Positions 22,766-37,220 of a stretch of 64,000 bases of DNA are shown here, piece after piece. The position numbers were made by a program, and so were the translations under genes. The stretch is taken from NCBI GenBank assembly GCA_022829145.1, contig CM040746.1:11592184-11656183 (forward strand), in the 5' to 3' direction. The notes under the pieces are model-generated. The model searched no databases. It worked only from the letters and a program-made list of their open reading frames with translations, and was not told the DNA's origin. Source of the DNA: Albula goreensis (lineage: Eukaryota > Chordata > Actinopteri > Albuliformes > Albulidae). The stretch's first letter is position 1; each line of letters starts with the position of its first letter.

Positions 22766-25700
22766 GATGGAATATCAAAACCTCCTATTCCCCCCACCCC
22801 CCTTCCAGCGTCTGTTTCTCACTGACCCTCAGTTTGGGTCTATTAAATATAGTCCAGGTCATAGCAGATGGAGAGCTGAAATACCAAAGCTTGCCCAAGG
22901 CTTTGGTTCTTTTTTATGCTTCAGGTATAAAGCGCTCAGTAGAGGCAGATAGTGTCTTCCTATGCCCCCATCACTGCCCTGATTCCAGTGTTCAAATTTC
23001 TGCTGTCACCAGCGAATGAGCGGGTTAATTAAGTCTTAATCCAGAATGACTGCCAATATGTAAAACAGCACACCCTCTTATGTGATTGAATTAGCAAAAA
23101 ACACACGTGCCAGCAGCTAAGCACCAGTGTAGTCAATGTAATGTGCTACATTGTCACAGACTGGTTTGCTTGATGCCAAAGAAGTATAGACAACGTTTTA
23201 AAATGGATTCAGGATATCCATGGATATGAATATCATTATAACTTAGTAGTATGGCAATGGTTTCGTTGTTGGAAAAGAAACCTTAATACTGACAGTTGAG
23301 ATTTTTGGTTATAGACGTTTATAAATTTAACACATACCTTTAGCCACTGCTGCAGCCTTATTTGAGACTTTTAAAAATATTTGAAAACATTTTGTGGGTG
23401 TAATATTATGGTTTGAATTCAGAAACAGTACATTTCACAATTCATATTTTGTAAAGTTTTACATAACGATAATGATTGCTTGCAGCTGCAGCTGGGTGAT
23501 AAATTATGAAAGCTGGAATATCATTTCAGTATCATGCATGTTTTTTGTAACTGAATATAAAATTCCACTTAAATTACCAAAAATGAAAGCTGAAAAGCAC
23601 ATAGCAAAATATGAAGCACAAAGTTGCATTTCTTAAATATTTATATATAAACAATCAAAACAATAATGCAACAAAGTCTTGTAATGGTTGATGCTGAGGT
23701 AATGTTTACTACCAAAAATCTGTTTTATGTGTTTTTCCATGTCATATGTTAACAGTTTTAGTCAAGTTTCCTTTGTATCTGTAATGTGTTGGTTATCTAT
23801 CTATCTGTGCGTTGATTCCCTCCTGTGTTCACTGTTACCTGTGTGTTCTATACTTTGCAGACACAGTCATATGCTGGCAGAAGTTAGGGAGGATGATGAA
23901 GACAGGACATAGCGGAGAGGAGGGGAGACACCCCACTCAACCAATCCGCTCTCTTCTGCCACGGTGCAGAAATGCAGTCATTGGATGAGAGTTACGTTGG
24001 AGTACACCCTCTGCTGAGGTGCATGACACCTGGTCAAGTGTCAGGGCCTGGCTGTAAAAATGCATGCTGGGAGTTTTCCTTGCTGGAGCATCCCGCCTCA
24101 GCCTGCAGTCCTCATCATCACTGGGTGTAGAAAGGCTTTTGCCCTTCACGTGTTACTCATTCAACTGCCGCAGCACAACAAAGAACTGTAAATTCACAAG
24201 GCATTGTTCAGAGTACACCTAAGAGGGGTCAGCAGGTCTATATGATTATTTGTGAGGACAGAATATGTTCAAACCAGTTCAAATTAGCTCTTTGAATGTA
24301 CTGTATACATTACTGTGAATAGTCAGACTGAGCCATTTATTCTAGAGACTCAGTTAGCTATAGTAGTGTGAGAATCCATCAGCTTTAGAGCTGGAGCTCC
24401 CAAACTTCACCTCCAGACCCTCTAAAATTACATTCCCTGGCTGAGGAATTCCCACAACTATGAAATTGTATTAGCAGAGCATTGCATCTGATCCCTTTAT
24501 CCAACAACCACGTCTAAAACAGAACGATTCTTTCTGCAAATCTGTATCAAACATTCATTTCATAATAATGCCAATGACTTGTGAACACAGTCAAATTTAT
24601 TAGATCTAAAATAAAAAAATAACAAAATTATGACATTTTGGGAAAGTCAAATACTCTTGAAGGGATTGAAAGAGTGATTACACCCTTGATTACAGCATTG
24701 AAAATAAAATAAAAATTGATAATACTATATGAATACTATATGAAGTGACCAAAAGAGTCAGATATATATACAGGACAGCTGTGTTCACAAGAGGTCATAA
24801 TCATACGCATCTTTGTGGAGAGAAGGGCAGGATTCTCCTACCATAGCATACAAAGGACAAACAGAACAATGAGGAGAAGGAAACGTGAGTCACCACTTAA
24901 TGTTTGTCCGTGATTATGCCGGCCTACTGCAGTCAGACATAAAAGTGAACATTCATTGGTCTGAGTCACACTGTGAACTCTGTCCCTGATCATCACAATG
25001 AGATTATTGTACAGAAGGGAGATGGTGTGGAAAATATTTGAGAGAAATGAGCACTTTGAGAGATTTCTCCACACAGAGTCAGTGTTCTGTTCAGTTTTGG
25101 AAATTTCAGATTTTTTTTGGGTTGGGGGGTAAGGAGATTTGGACTAGTAAACATTGGGTATTCCAGCTTTTGTGTTTCGCACAGCTCTGCATATTCTCTT
25201 GATGGGGCGCTTTGGAAGATCTCAGAATGACGCTGGATTGAGGTCTGAACACAGCCGTCATTTTAGAACAGAGAACCAGAGAACAGTGCTGTATTTCATG
25301 CATCACAATGACACATTCTGTGTGCTGTAAAGGCAAATGAATACACAGCCTTGAAGATTTTATGACTGTGAGAGTTTTGCTAGCAATAATACTGTAATGG
25401 CAGACTTTCTTATGTGGTTGATTTCAGTATAAAACCGTGACCTGATGAGAGATGTGTCTCAATTTGCCAAATGTCAATTTGCCAGCTACAGCTGAAAACC
25501 TTGTTTTGAGCATCCATGATAATTGTCCAGTTGTTTACAAACTTGCGTTTAGTATCTCCAGTAGTTATTTTAATCTGTCTGTTGTGTTTCACAACGATTC
25601 AGATGCATTTCTGTCTCTTAAAATCCATAACACAAGTCATGATAAGCACGACAGCAGTTCAAAGATATTTACAAACTAGCCAAAACACACCTTCCGCCAA

Positions 25701-27479
25701 GGATGATGTTAGGAATTAATCTGGAAACATCAGGGCCCAGATAAGTGTTCCAGAGTATATCGTCTCATACATTTTTTGTTAATTATACTAAATAAACAAC
25801 ACAGAAGATGAGCCATTATGCCCAAACATATAAGGAAAGTATATTCCATTTTTATTCATCTTCATTAAGGGTTGTGGTAATTGTATCACTATACTGGACT
25901 GTATATGCACTGCACATAAGACAGTAACATGAGGCAGCTCTTCTTCATGTCAGCTGTTAACCAACGATGGCCGGGATGATGGAGGGAAATATTTTGCATG
26001 CAGCCCATTACTTCATTCGATAGTTTTGTGCTACTGGCCGTCATTGACATTTACACCACATTGCCAATTGCCAGTGTGGACCACAACAGGAAAGCTGGAG
26101 AGAGAACAATCCCATCTTTCCCCTGTGGGCTTTTACTGGCCCTTTTCACCACTTCTGCAATACGTAGGAGAGAAACCACAGATTCATTACAGCAGCATAG
26201 TAGTTCTTCCAGCTGTAACTATGGCATATGTACCAGTTCACTCAACAGTAATTCTACTTCAGAAGGTGCCTCACATTATATCAATGGTCCTTGGCTAGAT
26301 TTTAAGTCACTATGTTTAATTTCAACAACTAACAGACATGATGTGGTTGGTTGTCGCCTGCAAATGGAGCAAGCAGATTCATGGGGAGATTTACCAAGCT
26401 TAGCATTTCCAAGGGTTTGTCTTCCATTTTCGTGTAAATATTGCATTTTTAGTTGAAATTTTTTCACAATATTTTTCAGGTACAGTATAAAACAATAATT
26501 ATACTACCATTAGTGGCAATACTACATGGAGCATTTTTCTCACATGCAGATTTAAAATGACTTACAGATTCTGCCTCCTCCACTTTTAATTTTTCTGATA
26601 ATTTACATTGGTCACTCTTGTTTAATGCTTCAATGTTTTTATAATTGTATGTACCTAAAGTTATTCTTTATTATTGTACACATCAATCATGAATAGTTTT
26701 TTTTTACCTGAACACTAGTTCTCATATATTGTTAAAGAAATTCAAATGCTTTGAATATTTGAATAGTTACACTTTCAGTGCTTTAAAAGGTCTCAGGCAG
26801 CTTTTTGCCCTCATTTCTCTGAGGGACTGTTTTATGTAAAGATGAGAATTATCAGTCTTCAGAATCCAGCTGAACGTTTATAATATCAAGCATCATGCGG
26901 TTATGCCCATCCTGGATTTGGGTTTTGATAGTCTGTTTGATACAGCTGTAAACAGCAAAAGAAAAAGCCCACCTAAGAGAGTGAACCTCTTTATACTTTA
27001 AACACAATCTATTTTCAGTGTAAATCACTTGTCACTCCATGGAAAAATATAACTGGTACAATCAGACAGAGAGGAAGGGAGGGGGGAGAAAGAATAGATT
27101 ATCTTTTTTTCGGTGGTTTCCGTAGCATCGGTGTGCCGACTGAGACTGGCAGCTCTTTCATTTGATTGACAGGTGTCCTTTGAAATGCCATAGAACAGGC
27201 ATCTGTTCCGACTGTTGAAATGCATATTTCTGGCTCTTATCACAGAAGTGCGGGTGGATGGTACCGATAGGTGCTGTTAAACATTGCAAATGGATCCAGG
27301 AAATATTCATTGTTGGTGCAGTGGGAAGAGTGTGCCTCGGTCCGAAGTTTGATTATTCCAGTCACACAATGGTTGAGATGCTTAATGATTCCTCTTCACC
27401 TTGGCAGCATTGCCTACTGAATTCAGCCATTAGCTGGTGGGTGACATGGGCCTGGCTAAGTGTTAGCGCAAGATCATAG
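22766..27479. other. Intergenic DNA, no gene recognised
   Basis: No coding exon seen. The 152-codon frame at 25998-26456 (+) lacks any recognisable domain, and overlapping frames of similar quality exist. Confidence 0.45.
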
Positions 27480-27790
27480 TCCCAACCCAATTTTAATTTC
27501 TAATACATTAATCTTACCGCCACAGATTCTTTCATGAATATTCCAGGGGCCCTCTTGTTTATCGGGGAAGACTGTCACTGCTTTCATCTATTCAGGTGGC
27601 TTCATTCATTGTGAAAAAGGCCTAAATGGGCCCAATCAGTCAATGACAACTGTGTCACAATAGACCCAGGTACTGTGCCCCTTTCACCCTTTCAGGTCCC
27701 TGATAGACAACTCTGACACCTGGTCCCCCGGGGACCGTCCAGAAATGGACTCACTGTGACGGCCCTCGAGGGACACCCTCTTACCTTTTA
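27480..27790. promoter_or_regulatory. Candidate conserved non-coding element
   Basis: Dense non-repetitive block with homeodomain-like TAATTTCTAATACATTAAT, CATGAATATTCC and a CAATCAGTCAATGACA segment (PBX/MEIS-like TGACA). It ends in a CpG-containing stretch near 27730. No open frame fits. Confidence 0.33.
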
Positions 27791-30583
27791 CTTTTTTCCG
27801 CCCACAAAAGAATTGCCGAAGGTAAGCGTATCAGTGATTCTCAGGAGCTGTACCTCCTGACCCCCAAAATAATGTGGCTGAAGGGGGTGGGGGTGTGGGG
27901 TGCAGGATGGGTGAGGTGGGGGTGTTTGGGGGATTTCAATGCTCTGAATAAGGAACGATGATAGTGGCTTAACGCTGTTATACACGAAGGCCAAGCTCCT
28001 CACTGTTAAATTAGAAGATGTAAAGCTGCTGTTCTCTTCGGTTAATTAGCATTGTCTTAAGTTCATTATCCCAGTATACACACATCTTGTCCAATAAGGT
28101 GCCATGGCTTGTGTTTGCATTCCCCGCTCTGTTGAATGAGACCTGACCTGACTGTCATTCCAGGTCACGCTTTGGGAACACACTGACTGATGTAGAACAT
28201 AAAGCCTTCTTGCAGTTTTCCATTCATTAATTATTAGCGTCATCAGAAAGAAGTGTCTGCACTTTAACATATCCATATTCAAAATGCTACACATGGGTGT
28301 GATTATAATATTAAGACATAATAATTAAGGCATGGGAATAATTCAGTTATTGACACCATGCCTGGTTACAGCACAAGAATAGTGTGTGGGTTGGTATTGT
28401 GCTTAATTTATATTTTTAAATTGAATTCAAGCTGCTTGAGTTGCGATCATAAATAACAAATGAATTCAGCCTTTTTTATCTGTTGGGAATTAAAGTGTTT
28501 ATTTTGGGAATAATGTAGTAATGCAAACCCTATATAGGTAATTAATCACCTATGCCCAAGATTAATAGAGGCTGGCATGACTCCTGGTTCCACGACTAAA
28601 ATATTTTGATACAATAATTCAAGTACCATTTTGGTGGAACTTTTAAATACTATGGCATATCTGGATAATATGAGTGTGAAGCACAATGATGTAACTGTAT
28701 TGACATTCATAATTATGATATTTGAGTTAAGAGAAATAGGAAACTTTGCCAGAGAGGCCCAAAGGAGTGGAACTGTTTTTAATTTTCAGCAAAATCTCCA
28801 TATGACACCTCCGGTTTTCAGTCAATATGGACATGAATACAGGTGTGTTCCTTGTATGGAAAATTCTGTTATCTCAGATTTCAATTACAGGTATGTAAGG
28901 ATGGAGGGAATGGAATGATTGCTCTAAACAGTTTTCTATTTTTTTTTTCAAAACTATAGATTTCTAGAATAAAAAAACAAAACTGTCAGCTGAAATGGAG
29001 AGGATATGAATGGTGTCCCCTGCTTCATCCCATTCCTTCTCCCATCTGTCTCCTATGATGATTTGTCTTGGCACCCGCTTCTATTTGTCACGGTAGTGAG
29101 ATGGACTAGAAAGTACCTTGGTGAAATAGCCGCAGTAAATAAGCTTCGAAACATTATACCCTTCAAGGGTGAATTTTTGGGAAGGGCTTCAAGTGCCAGG
29201 AAGACATCCAAAAAATCCAAGTCCCCTCCTGAGGGGAAAGGGGCGGGGGTACTCTAGAGGGAGAAGGGAAACTGGCTAGGTGAGGCAGGGCACTAAATAC
29301 CAGCGGTGGGTGGTGGTGCTGATTGGTTTGAACAGGATGAGCTGAGGGTCCTGCCAGGACAGCCAGCTTGCGGTCCTTCATCCTTGCTAAGTATCAAGGC
29401 AGAGACAGGGCGCAGAGCTGAGTATAACATAAAAACCATGCCCACATTTTATGAAGCTAAGAAGAACCCAGTTACCATCATCACTGCAGGTTCCTAAATT
29501 AACTGAATTCAGTCAAATCAATGAAATTAAGTCAATTTCATTGTAATGATATTTCACTATATTGATATGCATTTGTTCTTTTTTCTTGCACTTATATACT
29601 TATGATGAATGTATACAATTCAAAAAAATGTCTGTGAAAACCACTTTAGTTTTGTGTTGGTTTATTTTATGATGGGCAAGCAAGTCCAATGCATTGTTTG
29701 CATTTACGTCTAGACACTCATTTGGCCACTTTAAGCACTAATTTATTGCATTTTCCCTAATTCTTGAGAGTTGACCATGCTTATTGTTTAAATCTACTTG
29801 AATCCAGGCCTTAAAAGCTTAAGTAAAAACTTGCTTTATATGTATATTAAACATCAATGGCCTTTAATTTTCTTTCATGAATTCCCTCACAATTTATATG
29901 CACATTGAGGAAGGCTTTTTGTGCATTAAAAAGCAGTATACTGCAGTCAGCTGTCAGTCCAATTTACTTTTCCTCAGTTGTGTTTTCTCATGATATCTAG
30001 TCGTCTGGTTTCACAGTCCAGACTCAAGTTGCAATGACAAAATATGATATTGTTACACATCTTCCACATTCTATGTGTGTGAAACCGATGCTTTATTTAG
30101 TCTAGTTTTGAAACATGGCAATTACTCAAGGTAGTACACCATTTTAACCAGTGCACCATGAGTTTTTACCATTAAAATAGTTTTTCTTGCTGAAAAAGTA
30201 ATGTAGATGAACTTTACTCTCAATGTCTCAAAGCCAGCACCTTGCCTCACCCAGTGGGAAAAAATAAATGATTTACATGGCCTCGCAACCCTTCACAGTT
30301 GGCTATCAAAGTTTGTGTTCGTAGAGATTTATGTAGCTTGCCTCTTGGAGCACAAAATTAATGTGATATTCATTCATAACCACATCCAGCACCATTACTA
30401 CTTTGCAGTGGCAGTGTTTTCAGTCCGGGCCAGTAATTGAGATGCTCTTGTGTTAAGGCAAGACATTAATTCACTGTGTCAACCTGTCCCCATAGAATAT
30501 TTATGATGTTAAGTACATTTAATTTGGAGTACTGATGTTGACAAAAAAGTGCAATGAAAATGTGTATGTGCATGTATGTGTGT
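27791..30583. other. Intergenic DNA, nothing recognised
   Basis: Contains a G-rich low-complexity stretch at about 27880-27930 and GC-richer sequence near 29200-29420. No gene was supported. Confidence 0.45.
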
Positions 30584-30745
30584 ATACACTGACTGGAAAC
30601 TTATATTATTATATATGTTATATATGCCTTTTCCATTAACTAGACTGCTCAATCAGTGACAGCATCACATGGTCAGACTATTTAAAGAAAGTAGGCAGGC
30701 ACTAAAAGACCTAAATATTATGTGCGTGTGCACCATTCAGAGGGA
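30584..30745 (+). mobile_element. Degenerate 5' end of a Tc1-like transposon (probable)
   Basis: It starts TATACACTGACTGG, like the terminus of common fish Tc1-like elements. It goes on with AATCAGTGACAGCATCACAT, which resembles the AATCAGCCAATCACATGG segment just inside that terminus. It is heavily decayed and has no transposase remains. Confidence 0.4.
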
Positions 30746-32510
30746 GAATAGGTAACTATGGGAAGCACTGGAGGCGGAGCATTGGAGCATGATATCGTAA
30801 CATTTTTAAGACAAATATATATATAGGATTATGTAAATTACGGGTTTGCAATCTGTTCAACCACCACAACTATACATATGTGTATGTGGGCAGAAACCTG
30901 GGAAAGGGATGCTATTTGGATAGAAGTATCTGAGTTTATATATATTAGAGATTTTATGGATGTGTCAATACCCAGATATACATTTGTAGTGGTTCATATA
31001 CTTCCGGAACATGTAGGTGAAATCACCATTGCATCTAAAACAATGACAACAGTCAAATAAACTGACTCAAAACTATAAAGTGAGTTTCCTCCCATGGTGG
31101 GAATTTGTTACAGAATGAGTCGAGAAAGATCAGTACTTTCCGTGGACCGCAACAATGATTACACAGCTCAAAACATTACAGGGCTACAATACAGTCACTG
31201 TTGCAGTGACGAACATAAAATGCCTGGAAAATCTTGCTCAAGGCATGAATAGGCCTTTAAGGGACTCGGACAGACAAACTTATGTCATCTAGATAATAGC
31301 ATTTGGGTAGAGGGTTAACTGTCTTCCTTTTGCATCTTATCTAAAAGCTTTACAAGGCTGGGGACATGTCTGTATACACACTTTTTTCTTTAAAGATAGA
31401 TAAAGTTCAACAGAGACTCTAGATTCCAGATTAATCTGGTGCATGATGATACTGCACATTAAACACCTTTAAACTAAACTTTATAACTTGAAGTTGGCAT
31501 AGCAGTCCATGAAAATCCATACTTAACATACAGCAATGATTCCATCTGATTCAAAGCGCCATAGCATAAATCTTACTTTTCCTGAGAATTTCCTGTGGAC
31601 TCCTCATACTGCAACTGCTTCCAACTTACTGATGCCACAAAGGAACTGTTCTCTAGATAGGTTTGTGTTCAGGTTGTCTCCATAATTGAATATGTTCATT
31701 TTCACAAGACATGGCATTCAAGTAGGTTAAATAGACTCATTACCTGCACTCAGTGAGTTCTTATGAAGTAATTATGTAACAATTACTCCGACTGTCACAA
31801 TTGAATTTATCATGATGAAATCAAGTGTCCAAAATTCAAAAATTAAGTAAGAATTCCAAATTTTAGACTTGTTTTTTCCACAAAAATGCATGGATAAATT
31901 AACCGAAATTCAGTGCAGAAATACTCTATTTCATATTTAAAAATGTCTGATTTTAATTGAGTCACACCCAAAAGTGAAAAGCAGAAAACTGGCTGTGAGG
32001 CATTTTGTGAGACAAGGCGGCTGACCTTAACAACAAAAACACAAACAGAAAGCCAAGCCTCCATTTCGACATCTGTCAGATTTGTCAAAGTGGATGGGGA
32101 AATGATGGTCTTCCTTTGAGCCAGGCTGTGGGTGGTTGCGTTGTAGTGGCAGAGTGATGCAAATGGAAGATAATATCTGTGCCACATTGAATGACATTAC
32201 ACCAGATATAATGTAGTTTAAGGGATGGGTATTAGACACATCTTGGAGGAAGTATGGGCTTGCCCGGGGGCTGAGTGACACGCAGATTAAGTGCACTGAC
32301 AGGAAGCACAATAAAGTCATCAGGAAAAGTGACAAGTGCTTTGGAGAGACAGAGGGGGGAATTGTCAGTCTCTGTCACAGCACATACGCTTTCCTGTCCC
32401 TAACGTCCCACACACTACCGTGGGAAAATGGTACTGGAAGCACACTGCGCTTGCCCATGTAACTGAATGCTGGGGATGTATACACATGGGCATGTATACA
32501 CACACAGAAG
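30746..32510. other. Intergenic DNA, nothing recognised
   Basis: AT-rich, no coding exon. The overlapping open frames around 31843-32335 (-) resemble no known protein. Confidence 0.45.
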
Positions 32511-33140
32511 CCACTTTATTTGGTACATCTGCCCTTTCCGTGAAGTGGTCAGTGCCAGCCTTACATGATAATATTACACAATACTAGTTAATGCAGGTAA
32601 GCAGGCAGGTGCCTATAGATTGTGTATGTGTGTAAAATTCAGAGGAAAATAGGCATGGGCATATTGAGAATTTTGCACCACTCAATAAACATCCAGTTCA
32701 CAATGTTCCTGTGGTGGGAAACAGGCTGTTGATAAAAGCGGCTAGTGGAGGGCATGAACCATGCAGTGTAATGGGCAGATGACCTATGGTCAGTCAACTG
32801 AGCTGAGCACTGTGCTGAAAGAAATATATCATTATCAAGCACTCATTGTACCTTCTCATGGATGAAGAATGGCAGCAAGATACTACATGTTGGTTAAAAA
32901 CGAGGGCTAAGAAACAGGACATTGGATGATTGTAAAAACATTGCCTTGTCTGATGAATCCAAGTTTTTGTTTTTCACATGGATGGGAGGACCAGGATGTG
33001 GCAAAATGTCCATTGATTCATCATGCCAGGTGTCAACAATGCAGGATGGTGGTGGCATTGTAATGGTGTAATTTGGTAAAATTTTAGTGAATGCATCTTA
33101 AATGAAAATTGAATGGCCATGCAAGGGATCCAGTGGTCGT
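32511..33140 (+). mobile_element. Tc1/mariner-like transposon relic with transposase remains
   Basis: It starts with CCACTTTATTTGGTACATCT, close to the CCACTTTATTAGGTACA terminus of fish Tc1-like elements. At about 32670-32760 it matches the helix-turn-helix region of such transposases at the DNA level (for example ATAAACATCCAG). At about 32938-32975 it reads N-I-A-L-S-D-E-S-K-F-L, equivalent to the W-S-D-E-S-x-F block holding the second catalytic Asp of the DDE triad. Stops and indels break every frame. The 3' part is missing or too decayed to see. Confidence 0.75.
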
Positions 33141-36100
33141 TTTAATTAATCAAGGACTGGTGTGCAATTTCAGCAAAAAAATGGGCAAGAATCACTTATA
33201 ATTCATTATATATCTGAATTAATAATCAACTGTAAGACTAGGGGTGGCATAAATGCTACTAGAAAACTGGCAAAAGATGAACTATGGTAATCCTGAAATA
33301 TCCTAGCTGTTGTAATTGCACACTTAATTCTTACATTTGCAAAAAAGAAAAAAATGCAGGTTGTTTACATATGCATATGAAAATTAACATTGTGTGGTTT
33401 TCACAAGCCTCATCACAACTGACTAACCAAAACCCTTTATACATGGCATGAATTTCACACTTCTGAGTCAAACTGTAAGAAAACAGTGTGCTCTGCTCAT
33501 GAAAACTATGCCTGTTTATTGATAAGAACTATTCTGACTTTAGAAATGGTATGTATCACATTTCTCTATGGATATCAAATATATTGTCATGTTTATATTA
33601 AAATTATTTAATGTAAACATGAAAATGTGTATACAAATAATTGTATCAAATATTTACGGATTCAATACTGGAATCAATCATTTATGCATATCACAAATAA
33701 CAGGCCCTATCACTAACCAACCTCATGAGAAGTACATGTCTCTGAAGACTGCTCACATTCTGACAAACATTTTGATTCGGCCCTTGTCAGGTCTCCTCTC
33801 TTGGAGCAGGGCTGCCAAAAGGTGGCAATGTTGCGGTGCCATGGTTTCATGCACATGCTTGGTTTTCAAAGCCTCCTCTCAGTCCGGTTTGCTATAAGCC
33901 ACTCCATGCATTAGCCTCTTTAGAACATATGCGGAAGGAATTATGTTGTACTGTATGTATGTATTTTTTTATTGAATTGGATGTTCCCCTAATTAGGCTC
34001 TATGTATTTGAAAGGGGCTTGGCCTTCACTTATCATATCTCTCGGTGAGGGGTCTTTATTGTTAGTAACTAATTTTTGTTACCTATTTTCATGTTCATCC
34101 ATAACATCAGTTCAGTTCAAAGCTTTTTATAAACAAACAAAGCAACAGAAGTCAAATGTACAAATATTCCTCCTCTTTTTTAAAATCAGATTTTGTTACT
34201 TACATATTCTTTCATTTTCACAGCAGTTTCCACAGCAGCAGATGGTCTTCTCTATGGCAGCCATTTTGCCTCCCTTTATTATTTGTTGCATTGGTCTTAT
34301 CCTCCTACACCTGTCAGTGATCTTTTCTAATTTTCAACTGGTACTGTCCACAAGGAACATGAAAGATACATCTCAACAACAACTTTGCCTCTGACTTCAT
34401 TCAAAGTTGCGTGTTTTTTACTTTATTGATGATGACATCTGCTGTGCATTTTTATCATTCTGTGAATAGTTATTAACTTTACTTTTTAATATTCATATCC
34501 TTATATTTTCCCTCCTCATTTGTACCACCTGCAGTAGTCTTGTATGCATTTGCATTTTGGCAATTAGTAAACTCTTATCCATTGCTACTCTCACAATTAA
34601 CATTTATACACACCATTTATACAGTTAGACATTTTACTAAAGCAATTTTGATTATTTTCTTTGCTCAAGGGTATGACTAACTATCAAATCCATCAGAGTT
34701 GGGTGTATACCTCTCCCTGGTATACATTTGTACTGGTTGAAAAGGTATGCATTTCCTCAAAATACTTCACTCTCTTGCATCGGCTGTATCCGGTGCTTCT
34801 CGAGGTCATTACCACCATTTTCCTCCTATTTCTCCCTCTTTGTAACCAATGTCAAAATAGGGGAAACAACCTCATCCTTATGGTAAGATACAATCCTGAC
34901 TTTGGGAAAAGCCTAAGTAGTAATGAATCAACATTTTAAATGGCAATTCTTTCAAATTCTTAATGTACACCTTCTTAACATGCTCTAAGAACAGAGTTTT
35001 CAGCTACAACAGTTTGCACCCTCAGACGTACACTTGGCACATTCATGGAGGCAATCTGGTACCGGAAATGCTCACATTCCTCTCTGCTTGCTGCCCAGGT
35101 GCTTTTTGTGGTAATGGTACTCGATCAGATTCAGAATTTCAGCTAAATTTTCATTTGTATTTAAATCCCTGGAGAGAGAAAGAATGTTCCAGAGGGGGAT
35201 TTCAGAACTGAACCTAGTTACCAGCATTGTTCTGAACCGTTGTGTTTCTTAGGGGCATGAATTACAGTTTACGATGGGATCTTGTTGCTTTACTGCATAA
35301 GGTCAATAAATATGAAGAACATGAGATCTGAGCATACGCTGAACTGAAGTCAGGTAGCTGCTTTGCCTTAGGCTACGGCAAACGTTGTTTATTGGGTAAT
35401 CTCTCCCAGTGCTAGCCATAGATTTAAATCAACTTCACACAGAAGAATGGAGTAATTATTTTTTCTCAGGGGAAAAAAATGTGAAATGGCATTGTGGGAA
35501 ATTACATTCATTTAAAATGTTTTTCCAACATAATTTAACTAAAGCACTTTTCTTCTGCTTTTCAAATCCAGATATTGCTAATCTGTTAGCATTTGCATTT
35601 TACATTACAGATATGCTGGATGTGCTTGTATATTCTAATTTAGGTACAGTGCATGTAGAATAAATATGTACTGTTTTCTAATTTTAAAAATTTTAGTTAT
35701 CTGAAGTTTTACTTTGACAAAATGACTTTCTGTTTGTAGGAGTCACATGGTTATTGCTCATGGCTGACTGAGAAGGCTGAATAATGTCTGAGTGACACCC
35801 ACTCTTCTCAAAGACAGAATGAAGATAATAGAATGATTGTAATGATGTATAGAGCCAAAGAAAAGGAAACGAAGTGTTTTACTGGGAAGCTGCGTGTTTC
35901 CACTCCTGAACTTAATCCCACTGTTACTGCACCTCTTCTCCCTCATGCCATTCACAATTTTTAATTAGCTTTCCCTGCAGAGGAAGAAGATGGATTAGAT
36001 TTTAATATCTGGGGCCTAAAATTAGTTTATATTTTAGCAAGTTAGCACTTCTTAGCAGTTGATTTACTCTTGAAGCTTTAAAGTCTGTGCACTTGCAATT

Positions 36101-36929
36101 AATCATGAGTTGGTCACTGCCTTTAATAATAATAAAAAAAACAGTCTTCCTTGTCCTTTGCTAGATTCTAAATGGGCTTTTCCACTGACCTGGTTTCTGA
36201 TATATCTCAAAATTCTGGGAGTATTTGTTATAGATACACTATCTTCATGTATATACAGCTATACCAGGGACTGGTAGCTCTCAATTTATTTTTGATATTT
36301 TGATACTTTACCTTACTAAAGTGGACAGATCAGAGATGTATTGTAATATATTGTAATGAATTTATTAATTTATAGAATATTCTTTTCTACACACCCCTTT
36401 GAATTATGAACTGCAGTTGTTTGGTCTTATTTCATAAAGAACTGCAAAACAATGAAAAAGACATGCATATCTTTATTGACAGTCTATGCTGTATTTTGAT
36501 AACTGATAATTTGTCAGAGAAGAGAATATATATCATTACTTAGGTACTTGTATACATAGTTTTACAGGTGTACAGCTTTAGCTAAACTGCACTACTTTGG
36601 GGTCTGCCAAAATGTCCAAAAGACACATGGACCTTGCTACAATCAACATGTGTCCTTAACATTTACTTTTATTTAATTTTAAGTCTTTTTTATAAACAGC
36701 TTGGCAAGAGAATGGAAATTAACTGGCCATACATTGAACATTTCTTTAATTTGAAATCAGAGTTAAATCACTCTTAATGGTGATTCAGGCCATGGGCATC
36801 CAGCCCATGGTGTGGTTGAATGGTGTCCATGATATTTTTTCTCTGAGGAAACAAAGCTGACAAAATAAATGTGAGTGTGCATTATATATTTACAATGATG
36901 TATCATGAGGCACCGACTCATGTGTTGTG
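33141..36929. other. Intergenic DNA, no gene recognised
   Basis: AT-rich. The longer open frames (34002-34394 and 33568-33897, both +) have no recognisable domain. Confidence 0.45.
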
Positions 36930-37220
36930 TTTGAGTTTCTTCACCGCAGAATCACTCTCTAAGGGAGATATTTAGGAGAGACTGAATTCAGGTCCTGGCC
37001 CTTGGGTCTGGATGGAAGTGGGCCCATTCCACCCCGTATTCCCGTTTCATTAATCATTTGCTGCCTAACACCCACCGCTGCAAGCTTACCGGCAAACCCC
37101 CTCTCTTCTCTCGCTGTGACAACCCCTCGGATTACACAGAGTCTGTGAAATGTCATCCCAAATCTGAGTCTTGATGCTGATAATCATTTCAATATATTTC
37201 CATTTGTGTCCCAGTTGCCG
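36930..37220. promoter_or_regulatory. Candidate conserved non-coding element
   Basis: Mixed-composition block with CATTAATCATTTG, GATAATCATTTC and GGCCCATTCCACCC set in otherwise AT-rich DNA. No frame codes for anything I recognise. Confidence 0.33.

Noticed and set aside
25998..26456. 152-codon plus-strand open frame
   Set aside because: No recognisable domain. A second frame overlaps it with equal claim, and length alone is not enough in 64 kb.
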